NCBI RefSeq assembly: GCF_003286085.1
Contig: NW_020825298.1
Location: 11,594,001-11,658,000, forward strand
Length of the DNA stretch: 64,000 nt
Reading direction: 5' to 3'
Source of the DNA: Drosophila persimilis
Lineage: Eukaryota > Arthropoda > Insecta > Diptera > Drosophilidae
Numbering within the stretch: the first letter of the stretch is position 1; every line of letters begins with the position of its first letter. Made by a program: the position numbers and the translations under genes. Below are positions 47,524 through 58,972 of the stretch, piece by piece. The notes under the pieces are model-generated. The model was not told the DNA's origin, ran no database searches, and saw only the letters and a program-made list of their open reading frames with translations.

Positions 47524-50500
47524 ACTCAAGCAATTAATGTGTGGGATGGCGGTCCCTGCCTCTGCCTCTGCCTCTGCATCTGTGTTTATTTGTTGATTGT
47601 CGTAGATATCCGACCAGCAATTACCTGTAATCATTGAGCGGTTGGAGGGGCGGAGAAGTGCCACACGATTTATGGCGCGCGTTACGCCCCCCGCCCCGCC
47701 CCATTGAGTGGTGCAGGTGGTTTTGGGGTGCGTGCGTGGAGCAGCGACTGTTGACAGACTGGGGAGGGGACGGGGGGAAGGCCAAGAACGAGTAATCCCT
47801 AGTAATCCCAAAAGCCAAGAAAGAGCCTTAAGCCGCAGGAATCTCATCTGTCAGGTACTACCGGTACAAAGGATCAGCCTATCAACGATATAACGATCAA
47901 TCGGGAAGCAATAAGACGGCAACAAAGGCAGGAAATATATGGGATGATGGAAAGATGGACTGTTATGCCTCAAGATCTTAACAAAAGAGCAACTTTGTCT
48001 ATAGATCCCATAAATGTCCTCCGAGATGGCTTTATCGGGAAGAATCTTGAAACATGTCTCCAGAATTAAGAAAGGAATCAACTTCATAGACCTTAGGGTT
48101 CTGCTTTGGAGAGCTCTATACCTATAGCTACATTCTATATATTACCATCCCAAATGCAGTGCCATAAAACCCAGGCCTAAGCCATGAATTCTCATGAATC
48201 GTCATTTGGTTGTAATATCCTCGTAATGATGCCCCCTCCACAGTTCCTTCAGAGAGCCCTAAAAGCAGGCTGAAGCGGCTTCCTCCATGGCCAAAGGCTA
48301 GGTTGGGGCTGGTGCTGGGGCTGGGGGGGACTGTCTGCATAGGTTCCTCTTCACTTGGGGGCTACCGCTACCCGCAACCCTTCACAAGTTTCCGCCGCAG
48401 GTTCATTTTACCCTTCAGCGGAGGCCAATCAAACATTGAACTCTCATCGACAGCAGCGCCATCGCCAGTGCCTGCCTGCCTGCTTTGCCAGCCCGCCTAT
48501 AAATAGACCATTTTAGAGACAAACAACTGACACGAGCCGGCAGCAGATAGGGCGAGGGGTGGGGTGGCAGCAGCGGAGAAAGGGGATGAGGATGGATGGC
48601 AGAGGGTAGGAGCCCCAATTGCAGGAGGCTCCTCCGTTCGCGTGCCATTGAAAAACAATTGTTTTGTCAATATTTTCACAATTTCCCTATCGGCGGGAAT
48701 GATCTTGAGCGGTGGCACGGGAGGCGGAGCAAGTGGGTGTCGGGGGGGTAAATGCAACAAAAAAAAATTAAGCGAATGATGAAATTTTGCGAATTACAGG
48801 AAAAGCACTCGGTCCACCCCAAAAAGAAAAGTGTAACAAAAGTTTTCCAATTGAAGGCGCCTCCAAAAACACACACCCACAGAGACGGGGGGTGTGGGGT
48901 AGGGTGTGAGACAGGGGTTGACGTTGATGGGGGTCTGCCCCCGCCTCGGAAAACCCAGGGAAAAACGACGGCGAACGAGAACTCGAAATTCTGTGGCCCC
49001 AGCGGCTGTTGTTTTGGGGTGTCATTGAACTTAATTTTGTTTTTCTTTTACTTAACCGCACCCCTCCACAGCCAGCCCCTACCCCCCACCCCCACTGCTG
49101 GAAAATTGAACCCAACGTTTTATATTTTTTATTTATTTGTGTACTTTCGTGTGCCACCGATACGGAGGAGGCAACGAGAGGAGCCCGAAGGGCCGTCCAG
49201 CAAGTTGTTGACTTGGACCTCCCCCCAGCCCCTTTGGTAAGAGAAAAGCCAACAACCCACCGAGAACCCTCCCCCTTTATCTCCGCCTTGGATGATGAAT
49301 TTTTATGGAAAAGAAAAGCGAAGAAAAACGTGAAAAATCTAAGGAGATGTTGTACGCAAACAAAGCAACAAAAGAAAACATGCAAAAAACGAAAACGAAA
49401 AAAAGGGCAAGCAAAATAAAAGGAAAACTTGGGGGAAATGCCGTGCACTGATTGCCACAAAACATTTTGAGGAACCACGAAGCAGAAACGAATTCATTTT
49501 TGATTCCGAATTGGTTTTCTTTTCTCTTTGCGCTACAGAAATATCGACGGAAAAGGAGAGTAAAATGCAGTTCAATTTTAATAATCTTAGAATTTTGAGA
49601 GGGGCAAATGGGCAAACGGTTGTGGCAAAAGGTGGAAAATCCTCTAAGAAAAGGTAGGGCTGCCATTCCTGTGACCTGTGACCACGGGCCCCCCCTCTGT
49701 TAATATTTTATGTTCAGATTTGGGCTTCTTTTTCGGGACTGTCTTGGGGGTTTTCCTGTTGGTCTTTCTGTGGTGCTTCAGGCTCAGTATTTTACACGAT
49801 GATTTTAGTACCGACGGCAAAACACTACGATTATTACCATCTATACTCATTCAAAGATCCACTTGGTTTAGGTTTCCTTCGTATTATGTTGCACTTAGAA
49901 TACCTTTTCCTTTGCACAAATATCCATGGATACTGGGATGGGACTCAGTAGGGACTCACTGGATCCATGGATATTTTTTCCTTATGGAAAAATCATAAAA
50001 ATATACTCCATTGGAAGACAATGTGCATTCTGCCTTCCGTATTCTATTTTTGCTATACTTTTTCAATCGCTCGAAAGTTCTTTAGTTTTCAAAAAACCTT
50101 CATCGCATTTCTTATACAGAAATGTAATCGTATTTTGGTGCGTTTTTTATCCTTTGATCAAAAAAAAAACAGTCGCACAAAAATATACCTCTGAAAATAG
50201 AACACAAAAATCGAGTGCGCGAAAAAAACTCTTTTTTTTTCGATGGCAAAAATAATTCGATTGCACGGGGACGTGTCCCATTTTCACGGATTTTGGGTCG
50301 ATAAATTCAATGGCTAACCAAATTTCATGTGTGCTGGGATGCCGTCGGTGTTTTTCCCTGCAACTCCAATGCGAAAGCCGTACTCCCAAAGAAATCCGCT
50401 TATATTTAAACAATTTTTGCAATGAACTGGTAGAACATTCAATTTTCTTGGACACTCTTGGACCATTAGTTGCGTTCTTTTCAGACCAAAAACCGTCGCC

Positions 50501-51410
50501 GGAAAACGCTTTGGGCCCAGAGACCACAGAATCCTTAGAGGTTGGGGCCAGTGTGTGTTTCCCTGGTCTTTTCTCTCCGTTAAGGTTAAGGACACAATCG
50601 CAAGGCGAAAGTGGGAGACGGGCGGGAAGACCTTTTCAATTTTTAATAGCTTTTGGGAAAAATGTGGAAACAGAAAAGCATTTTGCACATACAAGCAGAA
50701 AATATAATTTGCTTCTGCCGCTTCCGCTGCCGCTGCCTAAAAGCACTAACAATCAAACACTCGACAGCAGCCAGCAGCAGAAGCAACAAAAACAATTACA
50801 ACAATGGGAATATAGCAACAAAATACAACATGAAACATTTACAACAATGGGGGAATACAACAGCAACAACAATAACAAAATGACAAGCTAAAGCAATTAG
50901 TTTAATGTGATTCCATGCCCCTCCCCCTTTCCTCCCCCCCGCCCGAAACGAGGGATCGAGAGAGAGAGAGATGAAGCCTGACAAAGTTTTATGTACCACA
51001 AATGAAATTATAGTCACAGTACAGTCACTCACATACGTATAAGGCTGCCTGCCACAGGCCAGAGTCTCTGTCGCTGCTGCAATTTCAGCGCGTCGGAGTC
51101 CACTCCACTCCGCTCCACTCCGCTCCAGGCAGCAGGAAAAAAACTGTCGCCTCCTAAAAGCATGCTACACAGAGATTTTTGCCGCCTCTTTGGCCTGCCA
51201 CACCTGCCACCTGCCACCAGCCACCGCCTTATCTTTGGGGTCTCACCTGCTTCACTTTTAAACATTTTAACTTTCCCTGCCCCCGCCCCTCTTCCGTGGC
51301 AGAGGCAGTGGCAGGACAGCAGCAGGCAGCCAGCGAGCGAGCGAGCGATGCTGTCATGCACATTAACCAAATAGCTGGCGCCTTGATTTGATTATCATGT
51401 TTGTGTATTA

Positions 51411-51443
51411 GTGTGTCTGTGTGTGTGTGTGTGTGTGTGTGTA
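51411..51443. repeat. GT microsatellite
   Basis: Nearly pure (GT)n of about 33 bp with one GTCT interruption, in the long intron. Confidence 0.85.
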
Positions 51444-53202
51444 TCTAAGAGTGCCGCTGTATCTGTGTGTGGCAAGATTGCCGCTTGACAAGCCACTTCC
51501 GCACTTGCCACGGAAGAAAGTTCTAGCAAGAAAGCTTTGTCATTCCGGGCGAATGGAATGCCACAATTCATTTTGCACAGAAAGTTGCTGCCCCCAAGAG
51601 CTAAATGGACACTTAGTAGATGCAGGTAGCCCCCAACAGGGGGGGGGTGGACAGGAGTGGGAGGGGCAGCGGCAGAGGCCGAGGCGGAGGATGTATCGTG
51701 TATGTGTGTTATAAATATATAATAGCTAAATGGCCGACAATTTCATACCAAAATTCCACGAAACAATGATTCAATCTGAGAGATTCTGCAAGGCAAGGGC
51801 AGGAAACTAGAGAGTGAAAGAATATATAGTGGAAGATGTTGAAACGCTGGAGGAATAGTCACCCAAGAGATGAGCCAATCAACATATCCATAATCCATTA
51901 GCTTTGATTACCTTTTGCCTCTGTTGAACTTTCAATCTTTCGGATAAACATCTCGCCATCCATTGCATAGTGTCGCCATCGCTGGCTGCGACTGCTCCTC
52001 CGCTCTATGGATGGTCGTATATCACGGGTTAACCTTTGGGTTCGCTGGCAGGGAAAACATATTTTGACGGGCGCTTTGATTTATGCCCCATCCCGGAACC
52101 TATGCCCGATCCCCCCGCCCCCCCCCTGGAAAATGGAGAATGGAAAATGGGGCGAGGCAACGCTTTCTCTTTTTTTTTTGTGTTCTTACTGTCGCATGCA
52201 TGATTCATGTGCGACAGAGAGAACAGGAGCCAGGGACCCAGAGAAAAGTCACTTGAAAATCTGTTTGCTGTTGCTGTGATTTCCGTTGCGTAACTCCCGG
52301 ACCCGCCTAACGCTCACCCTCTACCACCCCCCTCCCTAGCCCCTTTGGGGGTACATCTGCAAATTGCCTGCAATAAATTTGTTCCCTGTTTTGCCATAAA
52401 ACACTTAAAACGATTTGGAAAATAAAAAAAGGAAAAAAAAGCGGCTGAAAGGCAGGCAAAACAGCCAATGGAAATGAGCAAAATCGAAGCATTCTGCCGT
52501 CGGGAGGTGCCGGTGAGGGGGGAGCTCTTTAATGCGATAACAATTTTCGATATTGAATCGAAATCCGTTTTCCACAGACAAACAACACAAACAAACGGAC
52601 AGAGAGACAGGCAGACAGACAGACAGACAGAATGAAAATGCTTAATTACTTCCCCTTTTTGGCTGTGGCAAATTTATGATGTACAAACTTTATTTGCCAA
52701 TTGGGAAAATGGAAAATGAAAGAGCTGAAAACCAGACAGCAACAAGGTAAATAAGCATTTGAGGTCGAAGTCGCCGATACCCTTGAAAATGTGTGCTTTT
52801 TATGGGAAATTGTCTTGAATTTAATGTTTCCTGAATACATTTGAATGTAGAAATTGAAGAAAGGGTGTCTTATTGTTGACAGGAACAACTTCAATTAAAC
52901 AAATTCCATGCAAGGAACAATATTTTTCTATTATAATCCATGATGATGGTTCTGCAATCTTGATAGATCCGATATATCTACAACTTTATTCGCAGATACT
53001 CTACGAAACATCTCTTAAGAACTACTTGCCCCTCTTAAAGTTCCACCACAGTGGGAAAATAGAAAATAGCAAATAGAAAATGCCATGGAAAATGGCTAAA
53101 TAAATTCGTAAATTCAATTCTGTTTACGAAAAGCAACAGCACAAACAAATGACTTCCTTTCGGGCGGGCAAAAACTTTCTGCATTCACATGTGTTTGGTG
53201 GT

Positions 53203-53225
53203 GGGGGTGGGGGAGGGGGTGCGGG
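53203..53225. repeat. G-quadruplex-type G-run in the intron
   Basis: GGGGG at 53203-53207, 53209-53213 and 53215-53219, then GGG at 53223-53225, with loops of 1-3 bases. It is on the + (non-template) strand for Plc21C, so the intron RNA could fold the same way. Confidence 0.75.
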
Positions 53226-54944
53226 AGTGGTAGTGGCTCTGTGGCATGCCTCTGGGCTTGGCTGACTAAAAGTTTTCCTTACGTTTTCCATTGTGTGGCC
53301 GCCCTTAGGAGCTTCACCGAATTGGTTATGACATGGCCAAAAAGAAATTATCAAAGAATTAGTGGTGCTGTCACGTGTGGCTGTGTATCTTTGTATCTAT
53401 GTACATGCTTGCATATATCTGAGAGTTTCGTTTGAGTGGCTAAAGCTGTCATCTTAGTTTCCCTAAGTGGATTACTATACAACTGGATGCAAAAGCCACT
53501 CGGAGTGCCACAAACACAGACAGCAGCTGCGGCAGTGTCCTGCTGATCGGTTGAAAGCCACTTGAGCGGGTGAGCCCCAAAGACAGCGTACACTGTGGGA
53601 AAACGAATGCGCTAACAATCGCTTTTTTTAAGGAAAAAAGTCTATAATATTAAAAGAAAGATTTTCGAATGTTTTTGGAATGAAATTGAAGTGGAATTCA
53701 GGGATCCTTCGATGTATGGATAATATAAAAGAATCCTTAGAGCTATATGTACCTTCTTGAGCTTTGATTGAAATTTTTTTCAAGTCTCACAAATCTGTTT
53801 ATCTGCTAGATCCGATATATGAATTCCCTACAACACCCATTCCTCAGTGGAAAACATACTTTTACAAAAGATACATAGTTCAATTGAAAAGATACTTCCT
53901 GAACTCAATCCCAAAGATACTTCAAACCAAAAAAGTAATTCTTAAAATTGAATTCAAATCAAAGTCTACCTCCATCCAAAGGATACTTCTTTAAATAAAG
54001 ATCAGAAAATATCTTGTATAAGATTAATATTCCACACCGAAATCTATCCCATAAAGAATGCCTCAAAAAGTAGGAAAAAGATATTTCACTTCCCTTTCAA
54101 TGCATTGCAATGCAAAAAGTACCTTCTCTAAAGTATTCCTCCACTAAAACTGCTGAAATTCTTTGGTTATTGATAGATTATATATCTACGATGAAATGAG
54201 AAACTTGTCTCTACAGTTACAAAATATATAGGTACATATTCAATGAAGATCTTTGGTGCCTCCTTCACCCTTTTTCCTCACTCTTTAGCTCACAGTTTTG
54301 TGGCTTTTTTTTCTCCTAATTTTAGAATATTTTTGTTGTACGTACGTGGCATTGTTCTCCGTGCACCGGATGTCGGATGTCGTGTCTATTTAAAGGCTTT
54401 TTGGTCTTTGGCTTCGGGTCGAAAGTTCGCTGGCAGCTAATTGAAAAATTGAAAGAAAAAAGCCCGAGCAGCAAATTAGCAAAAAGGGAAGGGGGAACCG
54501 AGGAACCGAGGAACCGAGGAACACAATGGCCGCCCAAAAATAGGCAAACAAAAGCATTCGGAGGGGTACGGATCCCTGAATGAAGCGACTCGGACTGGAC
54601 CTCGATGAATGAATGAATGACTGTTTGAATGAATGGCTGGTCGAGTGAATGGGAAGCCTGACCTTTTGCAAAGGTTCGTAATCGGTCAACGAGACAATGG
54701 CGGAGGATACTCTGTTGGGGAGCGGCGGGGAATCGCTAATCAAGTCGGGAATATCTTTTCGTTCTGCCTCATTTGCAAAGGTACGACAAAGAGAGAGGGA
54801 GGGAGAGGAATGAACTTTTCAGGGCTTCAAATGCATTGCCATTGGAAGTTTTTGCCCACTCAATCGATGGCTTAGAATGCAACCAACTTTTCCATTCAAC
54901 CAAACACTCTGCTAAACCCCTGCTTTTCCCCTTCGTTATTTCAG

Positions 54945-55372
54945 GAGCAACACGAGGCTGGAATTTTAATCAAGGACCGCAGAAATGCAGTCAAAGGCAA
55001 GTCAGGCGCGTGGCACAGATACAACGCGGCACTAATTGAGGCACAGGACTGCGACCGCGACCACGTCCAGAACAGGGACTAGGACCAGGACCAGGACCAT
55101 GGCTTCATTTGTATGCAGGCCAGGAGCATCCACAGCAAAAGCAGCAGCAGCAGCAACAAGAGCAACGGAAATGCAGAGCAGCGGCTAAGCGGAAGCCCCA
55201 AGCCGCAGCAGCCGTGCCCCAAACACAGCCAACCAACGGAAAACAGACGGAAAATAGACAAAACACAAACAGGCACACCGACGAAACCAAAACGCACTAA
55301 AAACACCAGCACAAACTTGCAGGAAGGGGACTCGGATTTGGATTCGGATTCAGATTCGCATTCGTTTTCAGT
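54945..55372 (+). other. Plc21C 5' UTR portion of the first coding exon
   Basis: Follows a good polypyrimidine tract and TCAG at 54941-54944. The sequence is leader-like: GGACCAGGACCAGGACCA (55083-55100), AGCAGCAGCAGCAGCAACAA (55141-55160) and ACAAACAGGCACACCGACGA. A second possible acceptor (GTTTTCAG, AG at 55370-55371) sits one base before the start codon and could give a shorter exon. Confidence 0.5.
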
Positions 55373-55465
55373 ATGATGAGCGCTGGGGGTACCTACATCT
55401 CCACCGCCAGCGTGGAGGTGCCACAGGCCCTGCAGGATGGCGAGAAGTTCATTCGTTGGGATGAT
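55373..55465 (+). CDS. Plc21C: Plc21C, first coding exon (phospholipase C beta N-terminus)
   Basis: Encodes 31 residues, beginning MMSAGGTYISTASVEVPQAL and ending EKFIRWDD, then the donor GAT|GTGAGT. This matches what I know as the N-terminus of Drosophila Plc21C, the Gq-coupled phospholipase C beta that cleaves PIP2 to IP3 and diacylglycerol at the membrane. The segment precedes the PH-like domain; the rest of the protein is outside the window. Two ATGs occur in tandem (55373 and 55376) and either could start. The exon ends in phase 0. No following exon was found before 64000, so the next intron is over 8.5 kb and contains three protease genes. Confidence 0.85.
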
Positions 55466-55929
55466 GTGAGTACCTACAAAAATTATGAATTTGTATCGGG
55501 GGAAAACGATGTTGGGAACACGTTGAAGCATTGTTCCACGGCAGAGCCCATGAGGTGATTCATTTGAAGAGTAAAGGGGTTCCATGCGGTATTTACTGCC
55601 TTCCAGCAGATCTCTAGTTGGGATATGCATTAGCAATATGCAAGGCCACCAAAACTTGTTAAATCCAATACATTTGAGAACTAACTGAATGCTAACCATA
55701 AAAGCTATCGAAAAGATTGTTTCTGTGAGCAATCGGTTCTTGATTAAATGATCTGTAAGAATTATTTTGTTTAGAAACACAAAGAATCATCGTAAGCGAA
55801 GATTGCCAAGAATCGAGGTGGAGTCTCACTGGAAGAGAGTGAAAGTGAGAGACAGTTGATGGGTTGTTCTATTTAATATTCATTTACTGTTCACGAAGTA
55901 CAAAAGTACTCCCCTCAAGAAGTCCTCCC
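55466..55929. other. Intron start and 3' flank of the minus-strand protease
   Basis: Begins with the Plc21C donor GTGAGT. No coding region. TTTAAT at 55871-55876 is the complement of ATTAAA and may serve as polyadenylation signal for the minus-strand gene ending at 55930. Confidence 0.45.
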
Positions 55930-56745
55930 CTAGAACGAGTAATCGTCCATATGATCAGTGATCCAACTCTCAAACGAATACACCGAAGTGTAAACCGAGG
56001 GATACCTTGTGAGCGAGCAGGGAACATAGCCCCAGGAGACCACGCCGACCTGGTAGACAGAGCCATCGGTAGAGCGGCTGATCAGAGGGCCGCCGCTGTC
56101 GCCGTTGCAGGCGCCGTCGGTGGTGCCGGCGTTGTAGGTGCAGACATTGGTGTCCACCACTTTGTGGTTCTCGGGCATGGCAGCGATGCAGGTTTCGTAG
56201 TCCAGGATGTCCACATCGAGCTTCTGGAGGATGTCCGGAAGGCCCATGGATCCGTCCTTGCCCCAGCCGTAGAGGGTGCCGCGGTTGGAGCCCTCGAGCT
56301 TCTTGGGGGGCATGGCGATACTCGCCACGGGGGAGCTGCCGTCGCGGGAGACGGCATTCAGGTCGAAGGGCGTCTCTAGGAAGATCAGGGCGATGTCGAA
56401 AGGTCCCGCCTGGCCCGGGTAGCTCTCGTGGATTAGCTGGCGGCTGCTGGTGACCTCTCGCACTTGGGTGTCCTCGGGGTTGCTGCGGCTGTGGCCGGCG
56501 GCCACCGCCAGGTACGTGTCCTTCGTGAGGCAGTGGGCGGCGGTCAGCAGGACGTCCGGACGGATGATCGAAGCAGCGCAGAACGAGGTCCCGGCTGTGC
56601 TCTGCAGGGAGACGATGTAGGGAGCCTCCCCACGCTCCGCCTCATGGCCGTTGATGATGCGACCCTCGGGGAATCCTGGCTGGGCGATCGTGTGGCCCGA
56701 AACGACGGCCACTGCGAGGGCGAGGAACACCACAAATTGTCTCAT
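55930..56745 (-). CDS. Secreted S1 serine protease, CG11912/lectizyme-like
   Basis: 271-residue intronless digestive-type endopeptidase. Signal peptide 1-16 (MRQFVVFLALAVAVVS), propeptide ending at Arg29, mature start IINGHEA. Triad His71 (TAAHC), Asp117 (FDIAL), Ser217 (GDSGGP). Six cysteines. Position 189 is Gly211, so not a trypsin. The frame is open 15 codons further up to 56790, but that ATG would lie at the TATA-like element and ahead of any reasonable transcript start; the inner Met gives a clean signal peptide. Nearest relative in the window is the + strand gene at 16682-17485: the [14 protein letters not shown] and [11 protein letters not shown] segments are shared almost exactly. 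It is nested antisense in a Plc21C intron, head to tail with the protease at 58078-58911. Confidence 0.95.
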   Translation of the reverse strand: MRQFVVFLALAVAVVSGHTIAQPGFPEGRIINGHEAERGEAPYIVSLQSTAGTSFCAASIIRPDVLLTAAHCLTKDTYLAVAAGHSRSNPEDTQVREVTSSRQLIHESYPGQAGPFDIALIFLETPFDLNAVSRDGSSPVASIAMPPKKLEGSNRGTLYGWGKDGSMGLPDILQKLDVDILDYETCIAAMPENHKVVDTNVCTYNAGTTDGACNGDSGGPLISRSTDGSVYQVGVVSWGYVPCSLTRYPSVYTSVYSFESWITDHMDDYSF

Positions 56746-56793
56746 GTCTCGGCTGCTGGCTTGGGTTTGTTCCACCAGTGGGTCCGGCACTGA

Positions 56794-56829
56794 TTTGTAT
56801 AGGGGGATCTAATCTATTTTCCCTTATCG
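56794..56829 (-). promoter_or_regulatory. TATA-like element and GATA site of the minus-strand protease
   Basis: On the minus strand CTATACAAATC lies about 50 bp before the start codon (TATACAAA at 56794-56801), with CGATAAGGG some 23 bp further upstream (core 56825-56828). The TATA box is weaker than in the sister genes. Confidence 0.5.
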
Positions 56830-58077
56830 TTGGCTGCAGACACGAGCACACGTAGATTTACGATCCTTTGGGGCACTGATAGACCACCGCGTTATCCTGT
56901 GGCCTGACATATCTCTCTCAGGTGGGGGGCTTCACAGATTGTGGCTCTATCCCACTATCCACATCTCCGGATCTCGAGTGTATGCTCCACTTTGGAGTGT
57001 CGAATTTCATATAATTTGAGTGTCGAATGTTCACACTTAAGATTGAAGCAATTATCTATAGCCCTTGGCTTAATAAATCAAAGAGTTATATTCTCTAGAT
57101 TGTTTCATTAGGAATCTCTTCAAACAGAGATAAGATACGTTTTGGCGCTAATGAACTTATGATTTCATCGGCGAAACGAAGAGTAGATTTCTGCACCATC
57201 CGTAAATGGGGAAGACCTTCGCAACGAGTTCTAAAGAGTACAAGTCAAGAATCTGCACACCATAATGATAATCAATGCATTTGTACATCTGCAGGTATTC
57301 ATGGATCCCAAAGACTATCCAGAGAAAGATAATACAGATGATAATTCTCATAAATCCATGCAAAATACCTCTTTTCATATTTGGAATATTACTTTCCATC
57401 TATCCCAATCATTTGAATCTTTATGGCATGAATAATCTGCAATATAACGAGCTCCTATTTCATATGAACACATATAAGGCATCAATCTACATATCGAACA
57501 AATCTACAATCTACAAATCGGTTAATGTTTATAGACTAAATTTAGGGTGCCTCGACAGCAAGATACCCAGGTAATCGCCCTTTATGATCCCCTATCTGGA
57601 GTACACCTGTACCCTATGATTACTGGGAACCTAATATGAACTTTCCCATAAAATAGGTACATTTTAAGGGCAGAGCTTTTCGGCGAGAGCTTTCCCATTC
57701 AGCATTTCCTCTATTATCGCTTCGATAAGGAATAAACTGGAATTGGAACTATGACTCTGATTGGCTCGGCAATCGAGAACCCCGAGACTATCAATGGCAC
57801 ACGCCTCCCAGAAAAGCAGAGGCCTTTTCAGACTTATAGATTGCTTATTATAGTAGTGCCATAAATCCAAAGACAATCTGCGGACTCTAGATCCGCGGAT
57901 TAGCTGTAGACCGTGGAATGCCCAATCATAGCCATAAATTGCGAGAACCCATGACAAAGCGTAGACTTTAGACGAATGCATATATTTCACAATTCATCCA
58001 TGGATCTTTAATCATCTTGTCAAGAGATTCCTGGAAACGAATCCATTGGAAGATGATCTGCAAGAGTGGGCTATCCC
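56830..58077. other. Spacer between two tandem minus-strand proteases
   Basis: No coding region recognised. AT-rich, with many GATA/TATC words (for example around 57050, 57126 and 57265) that may belong to the upstream control region of the gene at 55930-56745. ATTAAA on the minus strand near 58006-58011 may end the transcript of the next gene. Confidence 0.45.
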
Positions 58078-58911
58078 TTAGAACAGAGCGTAGTAGGCGG
58101 TCTGCTTGGCCTGGATCCAGTCGATGTAGGCGGAGACGCGGGTGTAGACCGACGGCAGCTGGGCCAGTCCGCAGGGAATGTAGCCCCAGGAGACGATGCC
58201 GACCAGCTCGGAGGGGGCGTTCTCGTGCTCAACGACCAGGGGGCCGCCGGAGTCGCCGTTGCAGGCGGACACGCTCTGCTGCAGCGAAGAGGAGCAGATG
58301 TTCGAGGGCTCCAGAGGAGCGTTCTCGGGCAGGGCCTCGACGCAGTCGGGGTAGTTGACGAGCTCGGTGGTGACGGTCTGCAGGCTCTTGGCGGCGGTCA
58401 GGACGTAGGACTTGGGCTGTCCCCAGCCGTACAGGTGCGACTCTCCGGCGTGGACCTCCTCGCGGATGGGCAGAAGGGCGGGCTGCACCCACTCGTTGAA
58501 CTCAAAGGGCTCGCTCACGTGCAGGATGGCAATGTCGAAGGGACCCACGCCGCCGGTGTAGGACTCGTGGACGCGGCCGAAGTCGATCTGGCGCTGCTGA
58601 GTGAGCTCATCGACCTCGGCGCGGGTGTGCAGACCGGCGATGGCGCTCATGCCCTCGGGATTGGAGATGCAGTGGGCGGCAGTGAGGATCCATTCCTTGT
58701 TGATGATGGTGCCGCCACAGATGTGCGAGTGCTTCTCGACTTTGGTTGCCAGCGACACGATGTACGGGGCAGAGTGCGGGTCAGCCTCGGTGCCGTTGAT
58801 CACGAAGCCAGTGGCGAAGCTGGGGATCAGATGGGCGAACTTGTCGGTCAGTTTGCCGGCCTGGGCGGTGGCCACCAAGGCCACGAGAAGCGTCAGAGCA
58901 ATCACCTTCAT
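58078..58911 (-). CDS. Secreted S1 serine protease, CG11911 orthologue
   Basis: 277-residue intronless chymotrypsin-family enzyme, probably secreted into the gut. Signal peptide 1-18 (MKVIALTLLVALVATAQA). The propeptide is about 18 residues and the mature chain should start at VINGTEA (residue 37). The residue before it is Phe36, not Arg or Lys, so activation would not be by a trypsin. Triad His80 (TAAHC), Asp126 (FDIAIL), Ser221 (GDSGGP). Position 189 is Ser215, as in chymotrypsin. The protein matches my memory of D. melanogaster CG11911 closely, for example HTRAEVDELTQQRQ and LYGWGQPKSY. The start is supported by a TATA box 54 bp upstream. It is nested antisense in Plc21C, in tandem with the CG11912-like gene. 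Confidence 0.95.
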   Translation of the reverse strand: MKVIALTLLVALVATAQAGKLTDKFAHLIPSFATGFVINGTEADPHSAPYIVSLATKVEKHSHICGGTIINKEWILTAAHCISNPEGMSAIAGLHTRAEVDELTQQRQIDFGRVHESYTGGVGPFDIAILHVSEPFEFNEWVQPALLPIREEVHAGESHLYGWGQPKSYVLTAAKSLQTVTTELVNYPDCVEALPENAPLEPSNICSSSLQQSVSACNGDSGGPLVVEHENAPSELVGIVSWGYIPCGLAQLPSVYTRVSAYIDWIQAKQTAYYALF

Positions 58912-58964
58912 TCTGTTCGATTCTGAAGAGCGGGAATAATGTCTGCCAGTGCTGGCGCTGCCTC

Positions 58965-58971
58965 TTTTATA
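58965..58971 (-). promoter_or_regulatory. TATA box of the CG11911 orthologue
   Basis: TATAAAA on the minus strand (CTATAAAAGAGGC context), 54 bp from the start codon. GATA words lie further upstream at 59014-59017 and 59087-59093 (GATAAGG). Confidence 0.75.
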
Positions 58972-58972
58972 G

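Larger units (their letters stand above)
46951..54944. other. Long intron (last part), non-coding
   Basis: No supported gene. Contains (GT)n (47037-47052), AATCGGT heptamers (47489-47523), G-rich runs (47351-47365, 48321-48330, 51639-51648), a 193-codon open frame at 50310-50891 without recognisable features, (GT)n at 51411-51443, GACAGACAGACAGACA (52609-52630), a G4-type run at 53203-53225 and AT-rich DNA (53590-54240) with repeated AAAGATACTTC. It ends in TGCTTTTCCCCTTCGTTATT followed by the TCAG acceptor (54941-54944). Confidence 0.5.

Noticed and set aside
56746-56790. Upstream in-frame ATG of the minus-strand protease
   Set aside because: It is within a few bases of the TATA-like element, so it would not be transcribed as a start; the inner Met gives a proper signal peptide.
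58066-58926. 286-codon open frame on the plus strand
   Set aside because: Antisense shadow of the CG11911 orthologue, caused by GC-rich third codon positions.
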